64,000 nt of DNA from Syngnathus acus (lineage: Eukaryota; Chordata; Actinopteri; Syngnathiformes; Syngnathidae). Of the stretch, positions 10,669 to 19,903 are shown piece by piece. The stretch spans positions 19,804,501 to 19,868,500 of the forward strand of contig NC_051094.1 of assembly GCF_901709675.1 (NCBI RefSeq). Reading direction: 5' to 3'. The notes under the pieces are model-generated. The model worked only from the letters and a program-made list of their open reading frames with translations, had not been told where the DNA came from and ran no database searches. Positions within the stretch are counted from its first letter, which is position 1; each line of letters opens with the position of its first letter. Both the position numbers and the translations under genes were made by a program.

Positions 10669-11340
10669 CTCTGCTTATTTGACGTCCAGTTGTTTTGAAA
10701 TACAGGATTTTTTTTTATGTTTATGGCAGCTCAGCTGCCTAATGGATGCGTTGTGGATAGGTGTAGACTTCTTAATCTTTTTAGCAGGCTCGTCAGTGCT
10801 ATAGTCCATTTTGTACCTGCCAACCCTCGCGATTCAGGTGAGGGACTCCCCATTTTCAAACCTATCAGCTGCATAACTCCCCCATTAGTCTTGTCCATAA
10901 GCCAATTGTCTTGCTAATCTCACAATTTTAGAATCACGGAAACAGTTTTCATTGTGGGGAATGTGACAACACAGCTCCTCTTTGCTGAGGGTGGGGGAGG
11001 GGGAAATGATACTCCCATTGCAGACTATAGCAATGAATAATCAGCCAAACGATCTAGCGAGCACTTATTCTCTGGCACATCATCAAAATTTAGTAACAGA
11101 TGTTTTGTCTCTTCTACTACTGTACATCTGTTTTGTTTTTTATATATAGACAAGGGCGAGCAGCAGATTTAGTCAAAAATCAATGCTACCGCTGGTTGCT
11201 ATGGGAGCGCGACAACGGCGTCCCAGCAGTGCAAAATATTTACTTTGAAGTTACTAGAGCCTTTCAACTGACCATCGCGGTAGTTGAAAAAATTACTTGT
11301 TAATACTCTTTATATTTTTTAACCCACCTTACCTTTGGTA
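10669..11340. other. ptar1: intron sequence, nothing recognised
   Basis: No terminal repeats, SINE heads or coding similarity recognised. Confidence 0.4.
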
Positions 11341-11344
11341 ATTC

Positions 11345-11617
11345 CACCTCCCTGATGGTCCAGTGGGTAGGATGCGGAGTTTTCCCCGCCTGCGGCCTGG
11401 GTTCGTTTCCCGGTCAGGGAACCATATGCAGCCATAGTGGAGCACATGTCCCCGTGCCGGTCCCAAGCCCAGGTAAATGCAAAGGATAGCTTCAGGAAGG
11501 GCATCTGGCGTAAAAACTGTGCCAAACACTTCTCATGCGAATCATCTGGCCAAAAAAAACCCGGTTGTTTCGCTGTGGCGACCCCTTCAGGGAAAAGCCG
11601 AAAGGAGCCACCACCTT
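11345..11617 (+). mobile_element. tRNA-like SINE or LINE 5' segment
   Basis: CCCTGATGGTCCAGTGGGTAGGATGCG, then GGGTTCGTTTCCCGGTCAGGG, resembles tRNA boxes A and B. The body CCAAGCCCAGGTAAATGCAA, GGAAGGGCATCTGGCGTAAA and CGCTGTGGCGACCCCTTCAG is a very common fish repeat. It abuts a minus-strand LINE RT at 11618; whether the two are one unit is unclear. Confidence 0.7.
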
Positions 11618-11970
11618 AAGTAATTCCACCACCTCGAATGGACCTGTCATTCCTACTGCGCATCTCACCACTGTAACACTTTCCTTGAACATGTCCTGCG
11701 CTACCTTCACATACTTCTCTGCAAGTCCAGACTTCCTCATAAAATACCACAACTCTTATCTTGGTAGCCTTTCATAAACAATTTCTAAATCCACAAACAC
11801 ACAATGGAACTCCTTCCGGCCATCTCTATACTTCTCCATCAGTATTCTCAGAGCAAACAATGCATCAAATGTGCTCTTTCTCAGCATGAAGCCATATTGC
11901 TCCTCACAGATCTTCACCTGTTTCCAAGCCTAGCTTCTACTATTCTTTCCCATGACTTTATGTTGTGGCT
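11618..11970 (-). pseudogene. RTE-like LINE reverse transcriptase, middle part
   Basis: On the minus strand the translated pieces include YFMRKSGLAEKYVKVAQDMF and VVRCAVGMTGPFEV. With frameshifts, QYGFM, a degenerate LHCVFVDLE (motif A region) and ALRI..MEKYR also appear. This is the common fish LINE RT with DLEKAYDRV and GLHQGSALSPFLF blocks. Several stops make it dead. Its N-terminal side continues at 13718-14300, separated by a nested mosaic. Confidence 0.65.
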
Positions 11971-12080
11971 GATCAATGTGTTCAAGATTCAAAAAGTTTA
12001 TTGGCCATGTTTGGGCATGCCAAACAAGGAATTTGACTCCTTAGATCTCAGCCTCTGTTCAACATGTAGGTGACTAACAA
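11971..12080 (-). mobile_element. CR1/Rex1-type LINE 3' end
   Basis: ATTCAAAAAGTTTATTGGCC, ATGTTTGGGCATGCC and AATTTGACTCC are the reverse of a CR1/Rex1 3'UTR. GTGACTAACAACATT at its end matches the LINE end at 42041, so this is the 3' tip of a Rex1-like insertion in the RTE-like LINE. Confidence 0.6.
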
Positions 12081-12294
12081 CATTCACGTGTGAAAATTTA
12101 CAATTATTCTCAAACATCCCCTGATTTTAAACTCCCAGGAGGGCAAGGAAAAACTCAAAACTCCTACTCTGGGAAATGTGAAACCTTGAGAAGAGACCAC
12201 AGATGGGAGGATCCCTCTTCCAGGATGACCAGGCTGCAATGGATGCAGAGAGGACACAGTATACGTAATATAGACAATTCAAAGATAAAGCATC
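12081..12294 (-). mobile_element. L2-type 3' fragment nested in the Rex1-like piece
   Basis: CAATTATTCTCAAACATCCC, AACTCCCAGGAGGGCAAGGA, and CCAGGATGACCAGGCTGCAA match 29160-29300, the reverse L2 tail. It separates two parts of Rex1-like sequence that are contiguous at 42041-42290. Confidence 0.7.
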
Positions 12295-12540
12295 GAGAGC
12301 AGGATGTTATTGCACACCAATGACTCTGAGACTCTGAGTGGTGTGAGTTCATCAGAGCGACAGCCTGGGGGGAGAAGTTGTGTCTGTGTCTGCTGGTTTT
12401 GGCGTACAGGGGTCTGTAACGCCGTCCGGAGGGGAGCAGTACGAACAGACTGTAACCTGGGTGAGAAAGGTCTGTAGAGATGTTACTTGCACGTTTCCTG
12501 GTCCTGGACAGGTACAAGACTTGGATAGATGGGAGGTTGG
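12295..12540 (-). pseudogene. Rex1-like LINE ORF2 C-terminus, reverse
   Basis: On the minus strand it encodes a piece of the C-terminus: ASNISTDLSHPGYSLFVLLP and SGRRYRPLYAKTSRHRHNF, matching the equivalent region of the LINE at 42044-45445. It ends abruptly at 12540, where a Tc1 fragment begins. Confidence 0.8.
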
Positions 12541-13440
12541 CATCCCAATACCTAATGGCAGTCAGACTGCCGTTCTCTAGCCTGTAGAGGTCTGTTCGTC
12601 CCTCCATGGAAATGTCTCCCCAGACCATCACTGACCCACCACTGAACCGGTCATGAATGATGTTGCAGGCAGCATAGCGCTCTCCTTGGTTTCTCCAGAC
12701 CCTTTCATGTCTATCACGGGTGCTCAAGGTAAACCTGCTCTCATCTGTGAAAAGCACAGGGCGCCAGTGGCGGACTTGCCAATTCTGGTGTTCTATGGCA
12801 AATGCCAATCGAGCTCCACGGTGCTGAGCAGTGAGCACAGGGCACGTCGTGCCCTGAGGCCACTCTCGTGAAGTCTGTTTCTGACTGTTTGGGCAGAGAC
12901 ATTCACACCAGTAGCCTGCTGGAGGTCATTCTGTAGGGCTCGGGCAGTGCTCAACTTGTTCCTTCTTGCACAAAGCAACAGATATTGGTCCTGCTGATGG
13001 GATGAGGACCGTCTACGGCCCTGTCTAGCTCTCCTAGAGTAACTGCCTGTCTCCTGGAATCTCCTCCATGCTCTGGAGATTGTACTGGGAGACACATCAA
13101 ATCTTCTTGCAACAGCACGCATGGATGTAACATCTTGGAGGAGTTGGACAATCTGCGCAACTTCAGGAGGGTTAAGAAATTGCCTCATGCTCCTAGTCGT
13201 AATAATGACTCTTGCTAAAGCCAACACTTGCGGAAAAACAGTTAAAAAAGATCAAGAGGGAGGAACTTGAAATGGCCTCCACCTGCAAAACCAGTCCTGT
13301 TTTGGGGACCATCTCATTGTTGCCCCTCTACTGCACCTGTTGTTAATTCCATCAACACCAAGGCAGCTGAAACTGATTAACAACCCCCTCTTTCACGTAC
13401 CTAACCAAAATCTTATCAGAAAAGTGTAATTGAATTCATG
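12541..13440 (-). pseudogene. Tc1-like transposase, partial (CACTGCTCAAAAAAATTAAAGG family)
   Basis: Minus-strand pieces: 13227-12793 gives an N-terminal HTH pair ([53 protein letters not shown]). 12838-12600 gives the catalytic-domain start with [15 protein letters not shown] (first Asp) and [12 protein letters not shown]. The part with the second Asp and the Glu is missing, since the copy ends at 12541. The right end passes into the palindrome at 13410. The fuller relative is at 55928-58775. Confidence 0.85.
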
Positions 13441-13545
13441 CCATACCCTGATAAAAAAACTGTTCCTTTAATTTTCAAAAAAATTAAAGGAACAGTTTTT
13501 TTATCAGGGTATGGCATGAATTCAATTACACTTTTCTGATAAGAT
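13410..13545. repeat. 136-bp perfect palindrome at a Tc1 end
   Basis: Two exact 66-bp arms (ATCTTATCAGAAAAGTGTAA... and its reverse complement ending ...TTTTCTGATAAGAT) flank a 4-bp centre, CAAA. The arm is the subterminal Tc1 sequence with GGTATGGCATGAATTC. The centre lies in the TTCCTTTAATTTT terminal repeat, so the Tc1 end is duplicated in inverted orientation. Confidence 0.95.
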
Positions 13546-13571
13546 ATATATATATATATATATATATATAG
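13541..13571. repeat. (TA)n microsatellite
   Basis: A run of TA dinucleotides directly after the palindrome. Confidence 0.9.
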
Positions 13572-13648
13572 GGGGAAATATAGGGGAGGGGGAAATATTT
13601 CGGCTACTTTCCGTGCTTTTTCACATTTGCCATTCTCATCCCTGAATC
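13572..13648 (+). mobile_element. right-end fragment of the CAGGGATGAGAAT family
   Basis: TTTCGGCTACTTTCCGTGC and ATTTGCCATTCTCATCCCTG are the right terminus seen at 16510-16558 and 34140-34186. Confidence 0.75.
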
Positions 13649-13717
13649 ATTCAAACCTGTGATGGCAGGCTCCTTGGCCACCGGTACAAAGGTGGAGCTC
13701 TTGAAGCACGAGGGAAC
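13649..13717 (-). mobile_element. short Rex1-like LINE fragment, reverse
   Basis: TCATTCAAACCTGTGATGGC, AGGCTCCTTGGCCACCGG and GCTCTTGAAGCACGAGGG match 43237-43307 in the second Rex1-like LINE. Confidence 0.8.
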
Positions 13718-14300
13718 TCTGGTTAGAAACTCCAATGCTATCCTAGACATTTCCATGCCTCTACTAACGTGCCAACTGGGTCAACTGCCTTTCCACTCTT
13801 CATCCTCTTCATAGCTGTCCTCACCTCATCCTTACACTTCCTGATTTACTCTCTCCACTTCATCTAACCTTTTCTCTCTCTCATTTTTTTCATTCATCAT
13901 CTCCTGAAAATATTACTTCCGCCTTCCCAACACACTTTCCTCACTTGTCAGAACATTGCCATCTAAATCTTTAATTACCCTAACCTGCTACACATCCTTT
14001 CCAGATCTGTCCCTTTGTCTGGCCAATGCGTACAAGTCCTCTCCTCCTTTTTTACTGTTCAACTTCTTGTACATCCCACTATATGCCTGTTCTTTAGCTT
14101 TTGGAGCTTCTCTTTTCCTATTTCGCCAAATCTCCTTGTACACCGGTCTACTTTCTTCATCATGCTGACTTCTTTTTTGACATCCTCTTTCTCCCTATGC
14201 TTTACTAGACGTCTGTGTTCCACCACCAAGTCTCCTTGTCTTCCTTCCGCTGTCCAAATGTCACATCCAGTACCTCTGCTTGTACTTCATTGATTTAGCT
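13718..14300 (-). pseudogene. RTE-like LINE ORF, linker/RT N-terminal part
   Basis: CCTTTCCACTCTTCATCCTC, CCTCACCTCATCCTTACACT and CTTGTCTTCCTTCCGCTGTC are the reverse complement of the linker before the RT domain of the same LINE as 11618-11970. Frames are heavily broken. With 11618-11970 it brackets the nested mosaic 11971-13717. Confidence 0.55.
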
Positions 14301-14692
14301 GCGTCTTCGCGCACTGCTTACAACACACATAAAGCCAGTGTCAGTGGTTTGCTTTCTAATTAATTTCTATCGAATGTTTATCGAAGGCATTTTTTTCCTC
14401 GATACTAGTCATGCGTCTATTGATAATGAATTATCGCCCAGCCCTTTAGATTTGTCCACCAAGTCTCTTTGTCATCCTTCCGCTGTCCAGATGTCACACC
14501 CAGTACCTCTGCTTCTACTTCATTGATTTAGCTGCGTCTTCGGGCACTGCTTACATCACACATAAAGCCAGGGTCAGTAGTTTACTTTCTAATTTATTTC
14601 TATCATATGTTTATCGAAGACATTCTTCTTCCTCAATACTGGTCATGTGTCTATTGATAATGAATTACCACCCAGCCCTATAGATTTGTGTG
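14222..14692. repeat. ~235-bp tandem duplication
   Basis: The segment with CCACCAAGTCTC, TTCCTTCCGCTGTCC, GATTTAGCTGCGTCTTCG and TCTATTGATAATGAATTA occurs twice, starting near 14222 and 14457. The copies differ at scattered positions. It ends about 45 bp before the acceptor of ptar1 exon b. Confidence 0.85.
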
Positions 14693-14736
14693 AAAGGTGC
14701 ACTGCGCGTTTATGTCTATTCTGATATGACTTACAG

Positions 14737-14841
14737 GAAGGAGTTAATTCAGCGTGGAGTTCTTACTGCGGAAATGGACCTCTACTTGGGCAAGTTGGCA
14801 CTCACCAAATTCCCCAAGAGCCCGGAGACGTGGATACATCG
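14737..14841 (+). CDS. ptar1: ptar1 coding exon b
   Basis: The 105-base exon follows a TTACAG acceptor and precedes a GTGAG donor. It completes the Arg codon begun at 7216 and reads KELIQRGVLTAEMDLYLGKL, then ALTKFPKSPETWIH and the first two bases of an Arg codon. The KFPKSPETWIHRRW block is the second alpha repeat, with the NxxxW-H-R helix-turn-helix logic of prenyltransferase alpha subunits. The intron on its left (7.5 kb) is filled by MITEs and a LINE/Tc1 mosaic; a 235-bp tandem duplication ends about 45 bp before the acceptor. Phase is consistent with both neighbouring exons. No stop or frameshift is seen. Confidence 0.95.
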
Positions 14842-14949
14842 GTGAGACTGCCTAACATCTGCCATGTGACTACTACAGGAAATTGTCATCGTGCAAAATT
14901 AGGGAAGATACAGCCTGCTGGCCACAATTTTAGCTTTTATAGTCTTTGA

Positions 14950-15268
14950 TTAAAGATTAAAGATTAAAGTCCCAATGATCGTCACACACACACCTGGGTG
15001 TGGTGAAATTTGTCCTCTGCATTTAACCCATCCCCGTGTGATTTTAATCCATCCCCTGGGGGAGAGGGGAGCAGTGAGCAGCAGCGGTGCCGCGCTCGGG
15101 AATCAGTTGGTGATCTAACCCCCCAATTCCAACCCTTAATGCTGAGTGCCAAGCAGGGAGGCAATGGGTCCCATTTTTATAGTCTTTGGTATGACCCGGC
15201 CGGGGTTTGAACCCACAACCTTCCAGTCTCAGGGCGGACACTCTACCACTAGGCCACTGAGCTGGTCA
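14950..15268 (-). mobile_element. tRNA-type SINE with (TAAAGT)n tail, reverse
   Basis: Read on the minus strand: a tRNA-like head (CAGTGGCCTAGTGGTAGAGT and GGGTTCAAACCCCGGCC), the body GTCATACCAAAGACTATAAA, CACACGGGGATGGGTTAAAT and a tail of ACTTTA-type repeats. It is near full length. The same SINE lies in plus orientation at 15878-16189, about 600 bp away. Confidence 0.9.
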
Positions 15269-15322
15269 GTCTTTGACTGGCCCGTGCAGGGTTTCTGAAG
15301 TCAAAGTAAAATCTAAAATATA

Positions 15323-16558
15323 CAGGGATGAGAATCTTCCGCGGATTCGCGGATTTCCGTGTTTATTTCCGTCGGGAGTATCATTTTCGTGAATCGTGTA
15401 GATTCGACAGTGAGCGCCCGGCGCGCTGCGGTTGCACGATCGGACTGAATTAAGCTCCCTGCGCACTGAGGTCCTCTTAAATTTTGGAAAGTACATCAGG
15501 GCTTTAAAAATATTTTCTAAATTTCAGCGACGGCTCTGTCACAGTAATGCAATCAGCGCGGTGCAGTTGCGCGGTCGGCGACGTGCTACATTTGCGCGTT
15601 CGGTGGTGCGCTGCAGTTGCGCGATCGGACAAAATTAAGCTCCCTGCGCACTTAGGTCCACTTGAATTTTGGAAAGTACATCAGAAGTCTAAAAATATTT
15701 TCTAAATTTCAGCTACAGCTCTGTCACAATAATGCAACCAGCGCGGGGCAGTTGCGCGGTCGGCGACGCACTACGGTTGCGCGATCGGACAACAATGCGC
15801 AAATGAAAAAATGGTTAAAAGTCTTGGAACGGATTAAAATAAATACCATTCTTTGTAATGGGAGAAATACCAACCAGCTCAGTGGCCTAGTGGTAGAGTG
15901 TCCGCCCTGAGACTGGAAGGTTGTGGGTTCAAACCCCGGCCGGGTCATACCAAAGACTATAAAAATGGGACCCATTGCCTCCCTGCTTGGCACTCAGCAT
16001 TAAGGGTTGGAATTGGGGGGTTAGATCACCAACTGATTCCCGAGCGCGGCACCGCTGCTGCTCACTGCTCCCCTCTCCCCCAGGGGATGGATTAAAATCA
16101 CACGGGGATGGGTTAAATGCAGAGGACAAATTTCACCACACCCAGGTGTGTGTGTGACGATCATTGGGACTTTAACTTTAACTTTAACTAAAATAGATTC
16201 GGAATTCGACCGATTTGCTTCTCGAACCGCCTTCTGGAACGGATTGTGGTCGAAAACCGAGGCTTGACTATTATATTCACCTTGGTAGCCCACCAAGCAG
16301 GAATATTTTTTTAACAAAAGTGTTGAAATTGAGTGATGAAATTAATGGTTTTGGGGTTGCTATACTGCCAAAATCCAGGAGTTTCCAGGGAGCTTTTCCC
16401 CCTGAGCCCCCTCCGGGGCATTACCCCCGGCCCCCTGCAGCCCCCAATGGGGGCCTGTGGGCACTGTGGCCCCCAATAGGCCCCCCCAGTGGGGCATGTG
16501 GCCCCCAGACCCCGGCTACTTTCCAGTGTTTTTTTTTCATTTGCCATTCTCATCCCTG
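15323..16558 (+). mobile_element. CAGGGATGAGAAT element, copy 1 (6-bp duplication)
   Basis: Ends CAGGGATGAGAATCTTCCGC and GCCATTCTCATCCCTG; perfect AATATA on both sides (15317-15322 and 16559-16564). It carries Tigger-MITE-derived sequence (CGATCGGAC repeats, GGTCGAAAACCGAGGCTTGA), a SINE (15878-16189) and a G/C-rich right part with repeated CCCCCAATGGGGGCC motifs (16385-16510). No protein recognised. Confidence 0.85.
15878..16189 (+). mobile_element. tRNA-type SINE with (ACTTTA)n tail
   Basis: CAGTGGCCTAGTGGTAGAGT and GGTTCAAACCCCGG form the tRNA-like A and B boxes; the tail is ACTTTAACTTTAACT. It is nested in the element 15323-16558, splitting the Tigger-derived part between AATGGGAGAAAT and AAAATAGATTCGG (the 33-kb copy reads through). 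Confidence 0.92.
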
Positions 16559-16564
16559 AATATA

Positions 16565-16828
16565 GAATGCTTTATTTAGAAAGTGGTCATTTAATTTGGA
16601 TGTGCCCACTTGTGGACAGTAAGCGAGCAAGACCACTTGAACATTTGTTTGCACGATTGCAAATTTACCGACACATATTCTGTGATATTTAGTGATGTTT
16701 CCTACTCCTTCAGTGACTGCTTTTCAAAAAGAGATGTATAAAAAAACGTATGCATAAAATTATTTTTTACTCACATACACAGACCACAGACACACAATAT
16801 TAATAAATCCACAAGGCCTAAAGAAAAC
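16565..16828. other. ptar1: intron sequence, nothing recognised
   Basis: A/T-rich, unassigned. Confidence 0.4.
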
Positions 16829-17296
16829 TACCGTAATTGCCGGACTATTAGCCGCACCTGATTATAAGCCGCACCAGCAAAAAAATCACGGATGATTGTG
16901 GTTTTTTTTTCATAAATAAGCCGCATCGTTCTATTAGCCGCATGTGCACGGGAGTTATTTACAAAGAAAGACGGTACACAGAAAGCCTTTTTAAAGTTTT
17001 AATAACATAAATGAACATGTCTTTCTAAACGCTGCCTGTGACGCGGCAGTAGTACCGCAGCAACATGGAAGTGTGTACGCAAGTTATTTACAAAGAAAGA
17101 CGGGACACAGAAAGCCTTTCTAAAGTTTTAATAACATACCTTAACATTTCTTTCCAAACACTGCCTGTGACGCGGCAGTAATACCGCAGCAACACAGCAC
17201 TAATAGGGCTGGATTAAAAAAAACATACCGGTAAAGGTCACTGAGACGCAGCGGTAATACAGCAGCAACATGGTAGCACAGCACTAACAGGGCTGC

Positions 17297-17524
17297 TTAA
17301 AAAAACATACGAGTAAAAGTAACAAAAAAAAAGCCAGTAAAAGAGCCATCTTCATCTTCCTCCTGTGCACTGAAACCATCATAGTCTTCCTCCTCAGTGT
17401 CGGATTGGAATAGCGTTAGATATCCTTCGCCACACACTTTCTCAGTTTCTCTTTCGTCGTCGCTTTTATGCATTTCTTCTAGCATTTTCCATGATGAGGG
17501 TCTGTTCATGCTAATTTTATTCAT
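17297..17524 (-). pseudogene. acidic tail remnant of a MITE-encoded protein
   Basis: 75 codons on the minus strand: PSSWKMLEEM, then a KSDDERETE run and FQSDTEEEDYDGF, QEEDEDGSF. An acidic C-terminal tail follows the DDE domain in many pogo/Tigger transposases. The same SDTE motif appears degenerated in the copies at 49826-50017 (minus) and 55518-55600 (plus). Confidence 0.4.
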
Positions 17525-17548
17525 GCAAAAGCGCTAAATTACATTAAA

Positions 17549-17700
17549 CTAGCAAACTACACGTATAGCTCCAGCGTAGACGTGACTGGCAAATAAAGAA
17601 AGAAAAAGGTGATGCAACACGATGTCATCAACAATCGCCAAATCGACTGCCTTTAACCTAAAAGCGGCATAATATGTATTTCTTTTGTCCCCCATAATGA
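17549..17700 (-). pseudogene. remnant of pogo-like transposase N-terminus
   Basis: On the minus strand, MGDKRNTYYAAFRLKAVDLA resembles the K-x-Y-T-x-x-F-K-L-K-x-V-x-x-A start of the CENP-B/Tigger-type HTH in fish pogo-like transposases. It breaks off after about 25 residues. Family assignment is inference from this short motif, plus TA target and ends. Confidence 0.45.
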
Positions 17701-18027
17701 CGGTTTGTGTATAAAAGCTTCCTTTCAGTAATGTCCGTCTTGGTCTCATTCTCTCTCTTCTTTGTGTAAATTATACGGCACTATTTGCCTGGCAGATGGA
17801 CATGCGATCAACACACAACTTTTCTCCCCAGTGACCGTGTCATATATCCCTCCGCCCAGCAAAGGGGTGCCGCACAACAGCGGTCCACAGCCTTTTTACG
17901 AGTGTATAAAAGTGATTAAGTCATCACAAAAACCACGGAAAAAAATCTATCGATATGCCGCACCGAACTATATGCCGCAGGGTTCAAAATTTGAGAAAAA
18001 AGTCCTTATAGTCCGAAAAGTATGGTA

Positions 18028-18152
18028 AATACAGAAAACAGAGTCAAGTCATTTGCAAACAAGTCATTGCCTTATCGTAAGTAATATAGTGAATATTGGG
18101 TAATAAATAATCAAATTAATTAAATATTTTACTTAATTTTAATATTTTTAAT
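18028..18152. other. spacer between MITEs, repeated element flank
   Basis: AATAATTATTTAGTTAAT-like A/T-rich sequence; similar words recur at 20866-20964 and 22113-22170, flanking the next MITEs. Confidence 0.35.
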
Positions 18153-18587
18153 TACCGTATTTTACAGACTAAAAGTTGCTCCGGAATATACATCGCATTA
18201 AGCCATAAAATGCACAATAAAGTGAAAAAAACATATATAAGTCGCTCCAAAGTGTAAAAATCGCATTTTGGGGGAAATTTATTCGACAAAATCCAACACC
18301 AAGAACAGACATGAACGAGCAACAACAGGGTAAACGATACGGTATGCTAACGTGAAATAAACACAAACAAAGAGCTGAGAACGGGCCTGACGTAACATTG
18401 ACAGTTATCCAAATAACTATAACATAAATAACACCTTTATCAAACCATCTGTGTCACTCCAAATCATTAAATCCATCGATCGTCCTTTATGTCAACAATG
18501 CCGGGTGCGCGCCGCTGACGGCGGTTGCACTTCAAACTATTCCACAGGCCCATATAACGATATATAAATTATATATCAAATAACTAT

Positions 18588-19566
18588 TACCGTAATTTTC
18601 TGACTATAAGTCGCTCCGGAGTATAAGTCGCACCAGCCAAAAAATGCCCAAAAATGTGAAAAAAAACATATAAATCGCTCCGGAGCATAAGTCGCATTTT
18701 GGGGGGCAATTTATTCGACAAAATCCAACACCAAGAACAGACATGAACGAGCAACAACAGGCTAAACGATACGGTATGCTAACGTGACAAACACAAACGA
18801 GGAGCTGAGAACGGGCCTGACGTAACATTCAGTTATTTAAAAAAAACTATTACATAAATAACACGTTTATAAAACCATCTGTGTCACTCCAATTCATTAA
18901 ATCCATCGATCGTCCTTTGTCAACAATGCCGTGTGCCGCGCCGCAGTTCAAATTATTCCACAGGCCCGTACAACGATATATAAACTATATTTTAAATAAC
19001 TATCACATAAACAACAATATTATCAAACCATTTGTGTCCCTCCAATTCATTAAATCCATCGATCAAATTTCTTGTCTTTTATCGATCGTCCTTTGTCAAC
19101 AATGCCGTGTGCCGCGCCGCAGTTCAAATTATTCCACAGGCCCATACAACGATATATAAACTATATTTTAAATAACTATCACATAAACAACAATATTATC
19201 AAACCATTTGTGTCACTCCAAATCATTAAATCCATCGATCAAATTTCTCGTCCTTTATGTCATCCTGGTGACAGAGGACATGTCCAGAGGATATGGCACT
19301 TTAAAGTGTTAATTACTTTATTTGATTTTTTTCTCTCTATTTTTCATGTTTTGAATATGTTCAAGATAAAGATATCAAAACATGTGAAGTGATCAACTAT
19401 ACTAAAAATAACATGTGAAGTGGTCAACTATACTTGTAAGTGATGTGTTAATGATCAAGTAAAAGTTTGTGAAAAAAAACATATATATAAGTCGCTCCTG
19501 AGTATAAGTCGCCCCCCCACCCAAACTATGAAAAAAACCGCGACTTATAGTCCGAAAATTACGGTA
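18588..19566 (+). mobile_element. TA-target MITE, copy 5, nested in copy 4
   Basis: Ends TTACCGTAATTTTCTGACTA and TATAGTCCGAAAATTACGGTA. The outside reads AACTAT|TA...TA|TATAAGC, while intact satellite units elsewhere read AACTATTATATAAGC; so it inserted at a TA and duplicated it. It has three satellite units of its own. Confidence 0.92.
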
Positions 19567-19903
19567 TATAAGCAATAATATTATCAAACCATCTGTGTCA
19601 CTACAAATCATTAAAGCCATCGATCGTCCTTTGTCAACAATGCCGGGTGCGCGCCGCTGACGGCGTTTGCACTTCAACTATTCCACAGGCCCATATAATG
19701 ATATATAAATTATATATCAAATAACTATTATATAAGCAATAATATTATCAAACCATCTGTGTCAATCCAAATCATTAAATCCATCGATCGTCCTTTTTGT
19801 CAACAATGCCGGCTGGTTGTGCGCCGCTGACGGCGATGGCACTTCAAAATATTCCACAGGCCCATATAACGATATATAAATTATATGTCAAATAACTATT
19901 ATA

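Larger units (their letters stand above)
16829..18027 (+). mobile_element. TA-target MITE, copy 3, with pogo-like coding remnants
   Basis: Ends CTACCGTAATTGCCGGACTA and AGTCCGAAAAGTATGGTA. The inner ends repeat TTAGCCGCA and TATGCCGCA. A tandem of about 120 bp (TTACAAAGAAAGACGG, CGCGGCAGTA, CCGCAGCAAC) lies at 16960-17280. It keeps two minus-strand coding remnants (17749-17549 and 17524-17297), so this is a deletion derivative of an autonomous element. Confidence 0.88.

Noticed and set aside
15878-15950. tRNA gene at the head of the second SINE type
   Set aside because: It has box A and B but is repeated with the same SINE body and ACTTTA tail at 14950-15268.
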